DNA of 35,801 bases from Candidatus Latescibacterota bacterium. GTDB lineage: Bacteria; Latescibacterota; UBA2968; GCA-2709665. Below, piece by piece: positions 14,822 through 23,706 of the stretch. Position 1 is the stretch's first letter. Each line of letters starts with the position of its first letter. The DNA lies in the NCBI GenBank assembly GCA_021295655.1, contig JAGWBX010000039.1:1-35801 (forward strand). The letters are read 5' to 3'. The translations under genes and the position numbers were made by a program. A model generated the notes under the pieces. That model worked only from the letters and a program-made list of their open reading frames with translations. It had not been told where the DNA came from and did no database searches.

Positions 14822-15832
14822 ATGGCGATCAAGGTGGCCATTAACGGATTCGGACGAATCGGCCGGCTCGTATTCCGGGCGGCGATGCGCAGACCCGGCA
14901 TCGACGTTGTGGCGGTGAACGACCTGACCGACGCCGGGACGCTGGGACATCTGTTGAAGTATGATTCGACGCACGGGAGATATCCGGGCAATGTGGAGAT
15001 CAGGGAAAAATCGCTGGACGTGGACGGCAGCGAGGTCATCGTACTGGCCGAGCGCGACCCGGTCATGTTGCCGTGGCGAACGCTCGGCGTGGACATGGTG
15101 ATCGAATCAACGGGATTCTTTACGGATAAGGACAGCGCCGGCAAGCACGTCAAAGCGGGCGCCGCCCGGGTGATCATCTCGGCCCCGGCCAGGGGCGACG
15201 TGCCGACGGTGGTGATGGGCATAAACCATGAGACGCTGACGGAACAGGACAGGGTGATTTCCAATGCATCCTGCACCACGAACTGCCTGGCGCCGATGGT
15301 GAGCGTCCTGCAGGAGTCATTCGGCGTTGAGAAGGGACTGATGACGACCATTCACGCCTATACCGGCGACCAGCGCATGATCGACGCGCCGCACTCGGAC
15401 CTGCGCAGGGCGAGGTCCGCGGCCCTGTCCATGATCCCGACGACAACCGGAGCTGCCAGCGCCGTAGGCAAGGTGATCCCCGAATTGAACGGCAACCTGG
15501 ACGGGATGGCCGTGCGCGTTCCCACGCCCGACGGCTCGTATACGGATTTTGTGGCGACACTGCGGAACACGGCCACCGCGGAGTCCGTCAATGACGCGTT
15601 CAGGGCGGCTTCCGGAGGCCGCCTGAAAGGCATTCTGGAGTACTCGGACGAGCCCCTCGTCTCAGCGGACATCATCGGCAACCCCCATTCATGTGTGTTC
15701 GATTCGGAAATGACAACGGTCATGGGCGGGAATATGGTCAAGGTGTGCGGCTGGTACGATAACGAATGGGGGTATTCGTGCCGGTGCGTGGATCTCGTGG
15801 CGTCTCTGGGTACACGCTTTGCCCACACGTAG
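14822..15832 (+). CDS. gap: Glyceraldehyde-3-phosphate dehydrogenase, type I
   Basis: This is a 336-residue GAPDH. It has the NAD-binding INGFGRIGR loop, NDLTD with D34 (favours NAD over NADP), the catalytic SNASCTTNC with C151, H178 in TTIHAYTGDQ, and the phosphate-binding and C-terminal WYDNEWGYSCR. Length is standard. It oxidises glyceraldehyde 3-phosphate to 1,3-bisphosphoglycerate. GGAGGT eight bases upstream supports ATG 14822. A terminator-like hairpin separates it from pgk, so part of the transcripts probably end there. Confidence 0.96.
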   Translation: MAIKVAINGFGRIGRLVFRAAMRRPGIDVVAVNDLTDAGTLGHLLKYDSTHGRYPGNVEIREKSLDVDGSEVIVLAERDPVMLPWRTLGVDMVIESTGFFTDKDSAGKHVKAGAARVIISAPARGDVPTVVMGINHETLTEQDRVISNASCTTNCLAPMVSVLQESFGVEKGLMTTIHAYTGDQRMIDAPHSDLRRARSAALSMIPTTTGAASAVGKVIPELNGNLDGMAVRVPTPDGSYTDFVATLRNTATAESVNDAFRAASGGRLKGILEYSDEPLVSADIIGNPHSCVFDSEMTTVMGGNMVKVCGWYDNEWGYSCRCVDLVASLGTRFAHT

Positions 15833-15936
15833 ACTCCGGAGGAACCGGGCCGACCGGTGACCGGCACGGCCCGGAGCTGACCGGATACGGACTCAGGAGG
15901 ACCGCTTTCGGACAAACGTACCGAAAGCTCGCATGC

Positions 15937-15972
15937 GGGAGCCGGACCACGCGGGACGGCTCCCTCTCTTTT
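15937..15972 (+). terminator. Rho-independent terminator/attenuator between gap and pgk
   Basis: GGGAGCCG (15937-15944) pairs with CGGCTCCC (15957-15964) across a 12-base loop, followed by TCTCTTTT. It lies 105 bases after the gap stop and 130 bases before pgk. Confidence 0.75.
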
Positions 15973-16101
15973 AGCCGTCAGGACGGGAAGACCGGGCACG
16001 TGTGACGGTCGCATTTCGACGGTGCTTCTGCCGGACAAATCGCGGTCTTCCGGATTCGTCAACGGCACGACCTGCCAAGGCCGTATACCGGAAGTGGGAA
16101 A

Positions 16102-17295
16102 ATGGCGAAACTCTCGATTACGGATCTGGAACTTGCGGGGCGGCGGGTGTTGGTGCGGGTGGACTTCAACGTACCGCTCCAGAACGGAAAGGTCGGGGAC
16201 GACACGCGGATTCGGGCCGCCCTGCCCACGCTCCGGTATATACTTGAGCGAGGGGGCATTCCGATTCTGATGTCGCACCTGGGCAGGCCGAATGGACGCG
16301 TCGTGCCTGAACTGTCGCTGAAGCCCGCGGCGGTACGCCTCGGCGAAATGATGGGGCGGGAGGTCGCAATGGCGCCGGATTGCGTGGGTCCGGAAGTGGA
16401 GTCGCTCGCAAAGCGCGCGGATGGCGTGGTCCTGCTGGAAAATCTGAGATTTCACGCGGCGGAAGAGGCGAACGATCCCGAATTCGCCCGCAGTCTCTGT
16501 GAACTGGGTTCGGCCTACGTGAACGACGCGTTCGGCACGGCCCACCGGGCGCACGCGTCCACGGAAGGCATCACCCACCACTTCGTGGACTGCGCGGCCG
16601 GGTTTCTGATGCAGCGGGAACTGGACTGTCTGGAAGCGGCATTGTCCGCACCCGCCAGACCGTTTGTCTCCGTACTGGGAGGCGCCAAGATTTCGGGCAA
16701 GATCGACGTCATCCAGCATTTGCTGACCCTCGTCGATACGCTCCTGATCGGCGGTGGTATGGCGTACACCTTCTACAAGGCGATGGGACTGGAGATCGGG
16801 CGTTCCCTGCTCGAGCCGGACCGCGTGGGAATGGCGGAAGTCCTGATGCAGCGCGCCGCTGACGCAGAGGTCCGGTTACTGCTGCCCACAGATTGCGTGG
16901 TTGCCGCCACAACCCGCGACGCCGCGGCATTGCAGGTTGTGCCGCGTGAGGCGATACCGCCGGAGCTGGAAGGGTTCGATATCGGGCCCGAGACACGGTC
17001 CCTGTTTTCGACAGAGATCCTTAACGCGGGGTCCGTGGTTTGGAACGGACCGATGGGGGTGTCGGAAGTCCCGGCGTTTGCCGGGGGAACGACAGCGGTG
17101 GCGCGCGCGGTTGCAGAGGCTTCGTCACGAGGCGCCAATACCCTCGCTGGCGGCGGGGAGACGGTTGCGGCCCTGACGGCGTGCGGTCTTGCGGACAGAC
17201 TGGGGCATGTTTCCACGGGCGGCGGGGCCTTCCTGGAATTCCTGGAAGGCAAACTGCTTCCGGGTGTGGCCGCGTTGGCCGATCGTCAAACGTGA
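16102..17295 (+). CDS. pgk: Phosphoglycerate kinase
   Basis: This is a 397-residue phosphoglycerate kinase, which transfers phosphate from 1,3-bisphosphoglycerate to ADP. The N-domain has VLVRVDFNVPLQNGKVGDDTRI and the SHLGRP substrate motif; ENLRFHAAEE follows. The C-domain nucleotide site includes LGGAKISGKI, GGGMAYTF, WNGPMGVSE and GGGETVAAL, with the terminal STGGGAFLEFLEGK. The usual GGGDT/S is GGGET here, a mild variant. Full length, with ATG 16102 and GGAAGTGGG upstream. It is followed by tpiA after 40 bases in the same transcription unit. Confidence 0.96.
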   Translation: MAKLSITDLELAGRRVLVRVDFNVPLQNGKVGDDTRIRAALPTLRYILERGGIPILMSHLGRPNGRVVPELSLKPAAVRLGEMMGREVAMAPDCVGPEVESLAKRADGVVLLENLRFHAAEEANDPEFARSLCELGSAYVNDAFGTAHRAHASTEGITHHFVDCAAGFLMQRELDCLEAALSAPARPFVSVLGGAKISGKIDVIQHLLTLVDTLLIGGGMAYTFYKAMGLEIGRSLLEPDRVGMAEVLMQRAADAEVRLLLPTDCVVAATTRDAAALQVVPREAIPPELEGFDIGPETRSLFSTEILNAGSVVWNGPMGVSEVPAFAGGTTAVARAVAEASSRGANTLAGGGETVAALTACGLADRLGHVSTGGGAFLEFLEGKLLPGVAALADRQT

Positions 17296-17335
17296 ACCAC
17301 GCAGTCTGATTCGAATATTCGGCGGGGAGGTGGAA

Positions 17336-18091
17336 ATGCGCGTGCCCATCGTGGCAGGAAACTGGAAGATGCACATGACGTCGGGCGAAGCGGAGCAGCT
17401 TGCGCGGGGAATCCTGGATTCGTTGGATGGCACCGTAAGGGTTGAGGTTGTGGTGTGTCCCGCCTTCACGGTTCTGGAGCGTGTACGTAAAGTACTGGGG
17501 GACAGTCCGTTGAAGTTGGGGGCGCAGAATTTGCACTGGGCGGAAGAAGGGGCGTTTACAGGGGAGGTTTCCGCGGGGATGCTGTTGACATGCGGTTGCG
17601 AGTTCGTTATATTAGGACACTCTGAAAGGCGCACCTGGTTCGGCGAATCGGATACGACTGTAAATCAGCGGCTCAGGGCGGCCCTGGGCGCCGGACTTAA
17701 GCCGATCGTCTGTGTGGGTGAAACCATCGAGGAGCGTCAATCGGGGGCAACCGAACCGGTCGTGCGGAGGCAGGTAACGGCGGCTTTCAAAGGCGTGCCC
17801 GCACCGGATGCGGCTGGCTGCGTGGTCGCGTACGAACCCGTGTGGGCTATTGGCACGGGCCTGACGGCCACGCCCTCGCAGGCAGATGCCGTTCATACTT
17901 CCATCCGCCGGGTCATGCGGGAACTTTACAACGACAACGTCGCGCGCGCGGTGCGCCTCCAATACGGGGGATCCGTAAAGCCCGAAAATGCCGCCGATCT
18001 GTTCAACAGGCCGGATATAGACGGCGGATTGATCGGCGGGGCGTCGCTCGAGCCCGATGCATTCGCGGCCATCGTGAAGGCTGCGGTTTAG
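17336..18091 (+). CDS. tpiA: Triosephosphate isomerase
   Basis: This is a 251-residue TIM-barrel isomerase. Catalytic residues are K11 in GNWKMH, H95 in ILGHSERR and E167 in VAYEPVWAIGTG; the phosphate-binding LQYGGSVKPENA is present near the C-terminus. ATG 17336 is chosen, because GGGGAGG precedes it by about six bases and it gives the standard N-terminus; the frame is open from 17189 inside pgk. secG follows after 13 bases, so pgk-tpiA-secG form one operon. Confidence 0.96.
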   Translation: MRVPIVAGNWKMHMTSGEAEQLARGILDSLDGTVRVEVVVCPAFTVLERVRKVLGDSPLKLGAQNLHWAEEGAFTGEVSAGMLLTCGCEFVILGHSERRTWFGESDTTVNQRLRAALGAGLKPIVCVGETIEERQSGATEPVVRRQVTAAFKGVPAPDAAGCVVAYEPVWAIGTGLTATPSQADAVHTSIRRVMRELYNDNVARAVRLQYGGSVKPENAADLFNRPDIDGGLIGGASLEPDAFAAIVKAAV

Positions 18092-18104
18092 CCCTGGATA
18101 ATAT

Positions 18105-18500
18105 ATGGAAACGCTTCTTCTGATCGTACACATTCTGGTTTGTCTGGTTCTGATCGTCTCCATCCTGTTGCAGGCCAGCAAGGGGGGCGGACTTTCCACC
18201 GCATTCGGCGGCGGAGGCGGCGGAACCGCCATGTTTGGCGGAGCAGGTGCCGCAACGTTCCTGAGCAAAGCAACCACCGTTCTGGCGGTTGTGTTCTTTC
18301 TGACCTGCATAGGACTCTGGTACGCGTCCAGGGACGATAGTTCGGCCCCGGAAACCGCAGCCGAGCGGGCCCTCAGGGAACAGCCCGTTCCGCTTCGGAG
18401 CACGCCGTCCGGACTGCCTCAGCCGCTGGACCAGGCCGGACAGGGTTCGGCTACCGAACGTTCCGCGCCGGCAGCTTCGTCGACCGATACGGTACGCTAA
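18105..18500 (+). CDS. secG: Preprotein translocase subunit SecG
   Basis: This is a 131-residue SecG, the small membrane subunit of the SecYEG channel. It has two membrane helices (about 3-22 and 53-75) flanking the conserved LLQASKGGGLSTAFGG signature. A glycine-rich loop follows, and the last 55 residues form a Pro/Ala/Ser-rich tail, longer than in E. coli SecG but common in other phyla. It sits 13 bases after tpiA; the tpiA-secG order is widespread. No clear Shine-Dalgarno sequence is seen, so translation may be coupled to tpiA. Confidence 0.93.
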   Translation: METLLLIVHILVCLVLIVSILLQASKGGGLSTAFGGGGGGTAMFGGAGAATFLSKATTVLAVVFFLTCIGLWYASRDDSSAPETAAERALREQPVPLRSTPSGLPQPLDQAGQGSATERSAPAASSTDTVR

Positions 18501-18570
18501 CGATTCTTTCCCACCCCCGGGACGTCACGATTCGAACAAGCGTCTGCTTCGGCCGTTCCCCTGTTCGATC

Positions 18571-18598
18571 GGCGGGGTGAGACGGCCGCCTCGTTTTT
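18571..18598 (+). terminator. Probable terminator of the pgk-tpiA-secG unit
   Basis: GGCGG (18571-18575) pairs with CCGCC (18586-18590) across ten bases and is followed by TCGTTTTT. It ends exactly where the tRNA gene begins. Confidence 0.45.
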
Positions 18599-18685
18599 GC
18601 CGAAGTGGTGGAAATGGTAGACACGCTGTGTTGAGGGCGCAGTGGGCGCATGCCCGTCCGAGTTCGAGTCTCGGCTTCGGCACCA
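18599..18685 (+). tRNA. tRNA-Leu(GAG), CCA encoded
   Basis: This is a complete class II tRNA of 87 bases. The acceptor stem GCCGAAG pairs with CTTCGGC. The D-arm contains TGGTAGACAC. The anticodon stem CTGTG/CGCAG holds the loop TTGAGGG with anticodon GAG at 18633-18635. The long variable arm forms GGGC/GCCC, and the T-arm is CCGAG-TTCGAGT-CTCGG. The discriminator A and CCA are encoded. A strong terminator follows directly. Confidence 0.97.
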
Positions 18686-18691
18686 AAAAAC

Positions 18692-18724
18692 AAAGGGTTA
18701 CGCCTTGTTGGCGTAACCCTTTTT
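18692..18724 (+). terminator. Strong Rho-independent terminator after tRNA-Leu
   Basis: AAAGGGTTACGCC pairs perfectly with GGCGTAACCCTTT over a five-base loop (13-bp stem) and ends in a T-run (18720-18724). Confidence 0.93.
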
Positions 18725-18917
18725 CCATGCCGGATCCTGAAAATGTCCGGAGAGCGCCGTCGGGTCTGTTCCAGCACTCTCCAGGGGAGGAGTGACGCTT
18801 TGGTCACACGCATGGTAACGTCCGACTGTACCGGCGGCGTGACGATTCAGTGACGTTTCGTCCGTTTCCAGTACTGCGAAGTCCCCCACTCGCCCCTGAT
18901 TGCGCCTCCCGGTATGC

Positions 18918-20051
18918 CTACCAGTTGGTGAACGATCCGTCTTCCCGTTGCAGGCGGGGGCCGTGTCCCCACCGGAACGGATACTTCCCCGCCGCAGCCT
19001 CGTCAAATTCGATCCCCAGCCCCGGGCGGTCCGTTGCTATGAGATAGCCCGCTTCATAAGGCGCCTGTACGGGAAACAGGTCCTCCATCACAGTGCGTCC
19101 GACCAGACCGCCCTCCTGCACGGCGAAATTGTCCGTGGCAAGGTCCAGGTGAAGGCAGGCGGCGGCCGAAACGGGTCCGAGCGGGTTGTGCGGCACGATT
19201 TTGATGTAGTGGGTCTCGGCCCAGTTGGCCACCTTGCGAGCCTCCGTAAGACCGCCGACAATACAAAGGTCGATGCGCGCGTAGTCCGCCAGTTCTTCTT
19301 CGATGAGCTGGCGGAACTCCCACTTGGTGGCATAGTGTTCGCCGACCGCAAGCGGACAGTTGACGTGGCTGCGAACCAGCCGATAGGTTTGCGGGTTTTC
19401 ACATCTGAGCGGGTCTTCGATGAAAAACGGATCGTACGGTTCCAGTTTTCGGCCAAGCCGGATGGTGTCGGGCGGGTCCAGCCGGGTGTGAACGTCGATG
19501 CAGATTTCGACTTCCGGTCCCACGGCTTCGCGAGCCGCGGCGAAATGCGCAACAGAGTCCCGAACGGCCGTCGAAGGCTCCAGGACGCCGTCACGATCGA
19601 GTACGGACATGCGGAGATACTTCCACCCTTCGGAGGCCCGGTCTCTGGCCGAACGGGCCGTCTCATCGGGCGTCCCGCCGCCGATGCCGGTATAACAGAC
19701 CACGCGGTCCCGAAGCCTGCCGCCCAGGAGCATATGGACCGGCTGGCCGAGGGCCTTGCCCTTGATGTCCCAAAGGGCGATATCGATCGCACTGATCGCG
19801 GCCATGTGGATACGCCCGCCGGGGAAGAAGTCGCCCCTGAAGAGGACCTGCCAGATGTATTCTATGTTGAGCGGGTCCCGGCCGACGAGATCAGAGGCCA
19901 TGTGGCGTATAGCGCCGACGCCGGCCTGCTCCTTCCAGGTGATGCCGAATTCCCCGACGCCGTAGATGCCTTCGTCGGTTTCAATCTTGACAAAGAGGTA
20001 GTTCCGGGAACCGTAGAAGACGGGAAAGGTCTTGACCTCTGTGATCTTCAT
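18918..20051 (-). CDS. Enolase-superfamily sugar-acid dehydratase (mandelate racemase/galactonate dehydratase-like)
   Basis: This is a 377-residue protein of the mandelate racemase/muconate lactonizing enzyme group. The metal ligands are D186 (CIDVHTRLDP), E212 (FIEDP) and E238 (AVGEH); H188 in the same D-V-H motif and H288 in IVPHNPLGP are the likely acid/base residues. The D-x-H arrangement is that of galactonate or mannonate dehydratases rather than mandelate racemase. Such enzymes remove water from an acid sugar to give a 2-keto-3-deoxy acid; the exact sugar acid is not readable. ATG 20051 has GAGG just upstream; earlier in-frame codons lie in the preceding gene. It follows the ThDP-enzyme gene by 22 bases and is probably co-transcribed with it. 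Confidence 0.9.
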   Translation of the reverse strand: MKITEVKTFPVFYGSRNYLFVKIETDEGIYGVGEFGITWKEQAGVGAIRHMASDLVGRDPLNIEYIWQVLFRGDFFPGGRIHMAAISAIDIALWDIKGKALGQPVHMLLGGRLRDRVVCYTGIGGGTPDETARSARDRASEGWKYLRMSVLDRDGVLEPSTAVRDSVAHFAAAREAVGPEVEICIDVHTRLDPPDTIRLGRKLEPYDPFFIEDPLRCENPQTYRLVRSHVNCPLAVGEHYATKWEFRQLIEEELADYARIDLCIVGGLTEARKVANWAETHYIKIVPHNPLGPVSAAACLHLDLATDNFAVQEGGLVGRTVMEDLFPVQAPYEAGYLIATDRPGLGIEFDEAAAGKYPFRWGHGPRLQREDGSFTNW

Positions 20052-20073
20052 TTCGCCTCGCTTTCTCCCGATT

Positions 20074-21693
20074 TCATTGATCGGGATACAACCAGGGCAC
20101 CTGTCGGATGAGCGCATCCCGCTGTTTCTGCATCACGACTTCAATTACCGTCGGTCCCTCGAGGCCGACGACGTCGGCGAAAACGACGGGGAAACGGTCG
20201 GGGTCGTCTACGCGAACGCCCCTGGCCCCCATGGAGCGCGCGAGGTCGGCGATGCGCGGCGTCTGCATGTCCGTGTCGATGGTCCGTCCGTTGAATGCCT
20301 TGGCCTGGGCGCCCCGGATCGCGCTGAGGCTGCCGTCGTTGATGACCACGCAGATAATCTCGATTCCATGTTCGGCGGCGGTAGCCAGTTCGAACGCGGT
20401 CATCTGAAACCCGCCGTCGCCGCAGAAGGCGGCAACCTGCCGGTGTGGCTGTGCGAGCTTCGCGCCAATCGCGGCCGGCGCCGCGAAACCGAGTGTGACC
20501 GAATGGCAGGGGTACATGAAACACCGCGGATGTTCCACGGGGAATTCGTCGAAGGACCGGTAGCCGATGGAGGTCACGTCCACCGATACGATGGCGTGCG
20601 CGTCGAGACCCGCTCTCATCGCGGACATGATCGGTAACGGACGGCGTGACAGGGCGATTTCACCCCTGGCTCGATCCAGAGTTTCCTTCCAGGCGCTAAC
20701 CGGTTTTTCCGTTTCATCCAACACTTCCAACAGCGAGGGCAGAGACTGCCTCACGTCGCCCGTCGCGCCTGCGTCTATGGTGATTTCGCGACCGAGTTCG
20801 GCAGGGTCCGGGTCCAGTTGTACTCGCAGAGACGGCATTTCCATGGTCCAGCCGGAGGTGTCGATCTGGGTGAAGCGGCAACCCACCGCAATCAGCCCGT
20901 CCGACCGGCGAAGGACGTTTTTGGCAAGCCGGGCGCGGCAGTGGCCGGCGGAGAGCGGATGGGAGTCGGGAAAAACGCCCTTGCCAAGCCGGCTGAAAAG
21001 TACGGGCGCGCCAAGTGCTTCCGAAAATGCCCTGAGTTCAGACGACGCGTTCGCATCGGCCGTATTGCCGCCGGTGAGGATGGCCGGCCGCTCCATGCGG
21101 GCAATCACGTCGGCAACGCGGCGGAGGTCGGCCGGGTCGGGCGCCGGACGGTTCCCTTCCACGTACGAGGGGACGTGGGCTTCCCCCTTTGCGGCGGCAA
21201 CGTCCATGGGCAGTTCGATCACGGCCGGCCCCGGTCTGGGCGCCCGCAACGCGGCGAAGGCGCCCCTGACGGCATCGGGGATGTCTTCAATGCGTTCAGG
21301 GCGCGCGAAGAACCGGGTGATCGGCGCGAAAAACGCCGCCTGGTCCAGGCCGTGGAAGCACTTGCTCCGGTCTCTCCCGTTAAAAGCCACTTCGGTGCCG
21401 CCGGTAATCAGCAGCACCGGGACGCAGTCCGTGTGGGCGTCCACGATGCCGGTGGAAGCGTTGGCAGCGCCGGGGCCGGGAACCGTAAGCGCAACCCCCA
21501 CTTCGCCTGAGGCGCGGGCAAACCCGTTGGCGATGAGCGTTGCGCCCTGTTCGTTACGGATGAGGTAATGGTCGATGCCGCCGGTGCGCAACAAAGCATC
21601 GTAAATGTCGATATTCTGATTGCCCGGCATACCCACGATACAGCGGACGTTCTGGGCTTTGAGGCTACGGATCAGGATGTCGGCCCCGGTCAT
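20074..21693 (-). CDS. Thiamine-diphosphate-dependent enzyme (acetolactate synthase-like)
   Basis: This is a 539-residue protein of the large ThDP enzyme family with the usual three domains. The N-terminal PYR domain carries the activating glutamate E48 (RNEQGATLIANGFARASG). A central domain begins around residue 190, and the C-terminal PP domain has the ThDP/Mg motif GDGGFQMTAFELATAAEHGIE...VINDG. There is no clear FAD-site signature that would mark a true acetolactate synthase, and the family also contains decarboxylases and lyases. Its position directly before a sugar-acid dehydratase suggests it acts on a 2-keto acid in the same catabolic route; this is inference. ATG 21693 begins the PYR domain (MTGADILIRSLKAQNV). 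It is divergent from the esterase gene. Confidence 0.88.
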   Translation of the reverse strand: MTGADILIRSLKAQNVRCIVGMPGNQNIDIYDALLRTGGIDHYLIRNEQGATLIANGFARASGEVGVALTVPGPGAANASTGIVDAHTDCVPVLLITGGTEVAFNGRDRSKCFHGLDQAAFFAPITRFFARPERIEDIPDAVRGAFAALRAPRPGPAVIELPMDVAAAKGEAHVPSYVEGNRPAPDPADLRRVADVIARMERPAILTGGNTADANASSELRAFSEALGAPVLFSRLGKGVFPDSHPLSAGHCRARLAKNVLRRSDGLIAVGCRFTQIDTSGWTMEMPSLRVQLDPDPAELGREITIDAGATGDVRQSLPSLLEVLDETEKPVSAWKETLDRARGEIALSRRPLPIMSAMRAGLDAHAIVSVDVTSIGYRSFDEFPVEHPRCFMYPCHSVTLGFAAPAAIGAKLAQPHRQVAAFCGDGGFQMTAFELATAAEHGIEIICVVINDGSLSAIRGAQAKAFNGRTIDTDMQTPRIADLARSMGARGVRVDDPDRFPVVFADVVGLEGPTVIEVVMQKQRDALIRQVPWLYPDQ

Positions 21694-21785
21694 GGATCTT
21701 CCTTCAATACTTGTTTGCTGTGAGTTGCCGATCCCTTATATTTGAAATGGCGCAGATCGTTTTCTTAGGCAACAGCGGAGAAGAT

Positions 21786-22559
21786 ATGATAAACTCACGC
21801 GAGGGGTTAAGGAAAAAACCGCCGGCGGTTCACTGGTTGCTGGCCGGAACCCTTGCAGCCGTGGCGGCAGCCTGCGGTTCAGATGATCCGTCCGGGTCCG
21901 AAGAGGACGTCATGCCGCAGGCACCGGGTATCTATAACAGAGAACTGTCGACGGGAGGCCAGCGGTACACCCTTCTCATCCCTTCGGGATATCGCGCCGG
22001 ACAACCCTCACCACTCATCGTGTCGCTGCATTACGGCGGTATTGTGGTGCCTTATTACGGAAGCCGGATGCTGGAAGTCCTGATATCGCCTGCGCTGGAG
22101 GATCTTGGCGCGATTATCGTGGCGCCCGAAGCGACGGCGCAGGGCTGGGATAACGAAGAGAGCGAGAAGCAGGTGCTGGATCTGATCCGCGCGATCAAGG
22201 ACGGTTACACGATCGACGAAACCAAAACGCTTGTGACGGGTTTCAGCATGGGCGGCCGGGGCGCCTGGTACATGGCGGCACGGCACCCGGATCTGTTCCG
22301 GGCCGCAGTACCCATATCGGCAAGACCGGAGGAGGATGCCACAGAGGTCGACTGGCAGGTTCCCCTTCTGGTGATCCACAGCGTCGCAGACGAGGTGGTT
22401 GCGTTCGAACCGGTGGAAACGACCGTTCGGGCATTGAAAGCAAGCGACGTACGCATCGAGATGATTATCGTACGTGATGTGACTCATTACCAGATCGAAC
22501 TGTTTGTCGAGCCCTTGCGGGCGGCCGTGCCGTGGATCCGGAACGCTTGGGGAGAGTAG
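21786..22559 (+). CDS. Exported alpha/beta-hydrolase (esterase), possible lipoprotein
   Basis: This is a 257-residue hydrolase of the feruloyl-esterase/PHB-depolymerase-like or phospholipase/carboxylesterase type. Residues 1-30 look like a signal sequence: basic LRKKP, a hydrophobic stretch and LAAVAAAC with C30 as a possible lipid-anchoring cysteine. The -3 residue is Ala instead of the preferred Leu/Val, so the lipobox is weak. The catalytic triad is S154 in GFSMGG, D202 in VIHSVADEVV and H234 in DVTHYQ. Length is short for the family but complete. ATG 21786 has GGAGAAG upstream. It is transcribed away from the ThDP gene from the same intergenic region. Confidence 0.85.
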   Translation: MINSREGLRKKPPAVHWLLAGTLAAVAAACGSDDPSGSEEDVMPQAPGIYNRELSTGGQRYTLLIPSGYRAGQPSPLIVSLHYGGIVVPYYGSRMLEVLISPALEDLGAIIVAPEATAQGWDNEESEKQVLDLIRAIKDGYTIDETKTLVTGFSMGGRGAWYMAARHPDLFRAAVPISARPEEDATEVDWQVPLLVIHSVADEVVAFEPVETTVRALKASDVRIEMIIVRDVTHYQIELFVEPLRAAVPWIRNAWGE

Positions 22560-22804
22560 TTTTCTTTCCCGCAACGAAATCCCCGTTCCCCCGCCGGTTC
22601 GTCTCATCCGACCGAGCTGTATACGCATCAATTGTCTATACGCGCCTGCCGCCGTTTCCCGGCATTCGGTAAACCATGTCGAAACGGTGTGCCCTCCCGG
22701 GTTCCCGCGAGCCCCGCGTTCTGCACAGACGCGGAATTCCTCGAAAGCGACATCTCTGAACCTTCCAACGTGATTGGCCGAAAAAGACGGAAGAGGCGCC
22801 TGAA
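22560..22804. other. Gap between esterase and transporter genes
   Basis: I see no gene or clear terminator. TATACGC occurs twice around 22619-22642. The AGAGG before the transporter start is the only recognisable signal. Confidence 0.4.
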
Positions 22805-23641
22805 TTGTCCTGGCTGATTTTCGCGATTCTGCTTGATTTCGGATTTGTCCAGATCTGCAAATTTTCCCAGCGCCAGGGCTATTACGCGCCCGTCGTCGTA
22901 TCAACCAATTACCTTGTCCTCTGCGCGGTCCTGGCCGTCTACCTCCTGGCCACGGGCCGGTTTGCGTTTTCGGCCGCGGCGTTGCAGACCGGACTGGTCA
23001 CGGGCGCCGTATTCATCGGTTCAATGTCGTTGATGATGCGCGCCCTGGAAATCGCATCCGTCGGCGCCGTGCTGACGGCATTTCGCATTTCTATTGCCGT
23101 ACCCGTGGCCCTGGGAATCCTGCTCTGGCAGGAACCGGTTGTACCCTCGAAATTCGGTGGCATCATCCTTGCGTTCCCCGCGTTGCTGTTGATGACGTCA
23201 GGGGCGGGCAGAAACGTCCGACAGACGGGGGGAAAGACCTTCGGCCTGTTGTTCGCGGTCTTCCTTGCTCAGGGATTGAGTCACTCCTGCCTGCGTTCGG
23301 TTCACTATGCCGGACTCGACGGGGAATTCGTCCAGGTCCTGACCGTGATGGGCGCCACCGCCGGAACCATCGGCTACATCTTCATTGCGGCCAGGATGCG
23401 GCGCCCCAGACGGCCCGAACTCTCGGCCGGGATCGGCCTTGGCACGTACAACGCCCTGGCCCTGTCCGTCATCATGATTGCCCTCAGTCGACTGCCGGGA
23501 ACCCTGTTCTTTCCCGCCACGGGTTGCAGTGTGATCCTGCTGGACAATCTGTCCGCCCACTTCTTCTGGAAGGAACGTCTCAATCGGCTCTCAGCGGCAG
23601 GGGTGGGCCTGGCCGTTCTCGCGGTTGCGCTGGTGTTATAG
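22805..23641 (+). CDS. EamA/DMT-type membrane transporter
   Basis: This is a 278-residue integral membrane protein with about nine to ten hydrophobic helices and short loops, the size and internal-repeat layout of EamA drug/metabolite transporters. Features include the loop RALEIASVGAVLTAFRISIAVPVALGILLWQEP in the first half and the matching SRLPGTLFFPATGCSVILLDNLSAHFFWKERL in the second, each followed by a further helix as in the family. The substrate is unknown. The start is TTG 22805 with GAAGAGG upstream; no ATG lies near. The gene converges on the aquaporin gene with a perfect 20-base palindrome in between. Confidence 0.8.
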   Translation: MSWLIFAILLDFGFVQICKFSQRQGYYAPVVVSTNYLVLCAVLAVYLLATGRFAFSAAALQTGLVTGAVFIGSMSLMMRALEIASVGAVLTAFRISIAVPVALGILLWQEPVVPSKFGGIILAFPALLLMTSGAGRNVRQTGGKTFGLLFAVFLAQGLSHSCLRSVHYAGLDGEFVQVLTVMGATAGTIGYIFIAARMRRPRRPELSAGIGLGTYNALALSVIMIALSRLPGTLFFPATGCSVILLDNLSAHFFWKERLNRLSAAGVGLAVLAVALVL

Positions 23642-23683
23642 GTCGGCTCGCCGCACGCTTCCCGAATTTCCGAGAACGTGGCA

Positions 23684-23703
23684 GCGGCCTCTCGAGAGGC
23701 CGC
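23684..23703. terminator. Bidirectional hairpin between convergent genes
   Basis: GCGGCCTCTCGAGAGGCCGC is a perfect 20-base palindrome (8-bp stem, TCGA loop) in the 65-base gap between the transporter and aquaporin stop codons. No long T-run follows. Confidence 0.65.
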
Positions 23704-23706
23704 ACC

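Noticed and set aside
13646-14974. 442-residue minus-strand open frame
   Set aside because: It is the antisense of the phosphofructokinase gene and the start of gap, His/Val-rich in composition, and has no motif.
15358-16719. 453-residue minus-strand open frame
   Set aside because: It is antisense to gap and pgk, both certain genes; no domain is seen.
18900-20111. 403-residue plus-strand open frame
   Set aside because: Antisense to the enolase-superfamily gene, which has all its catalytic residues.
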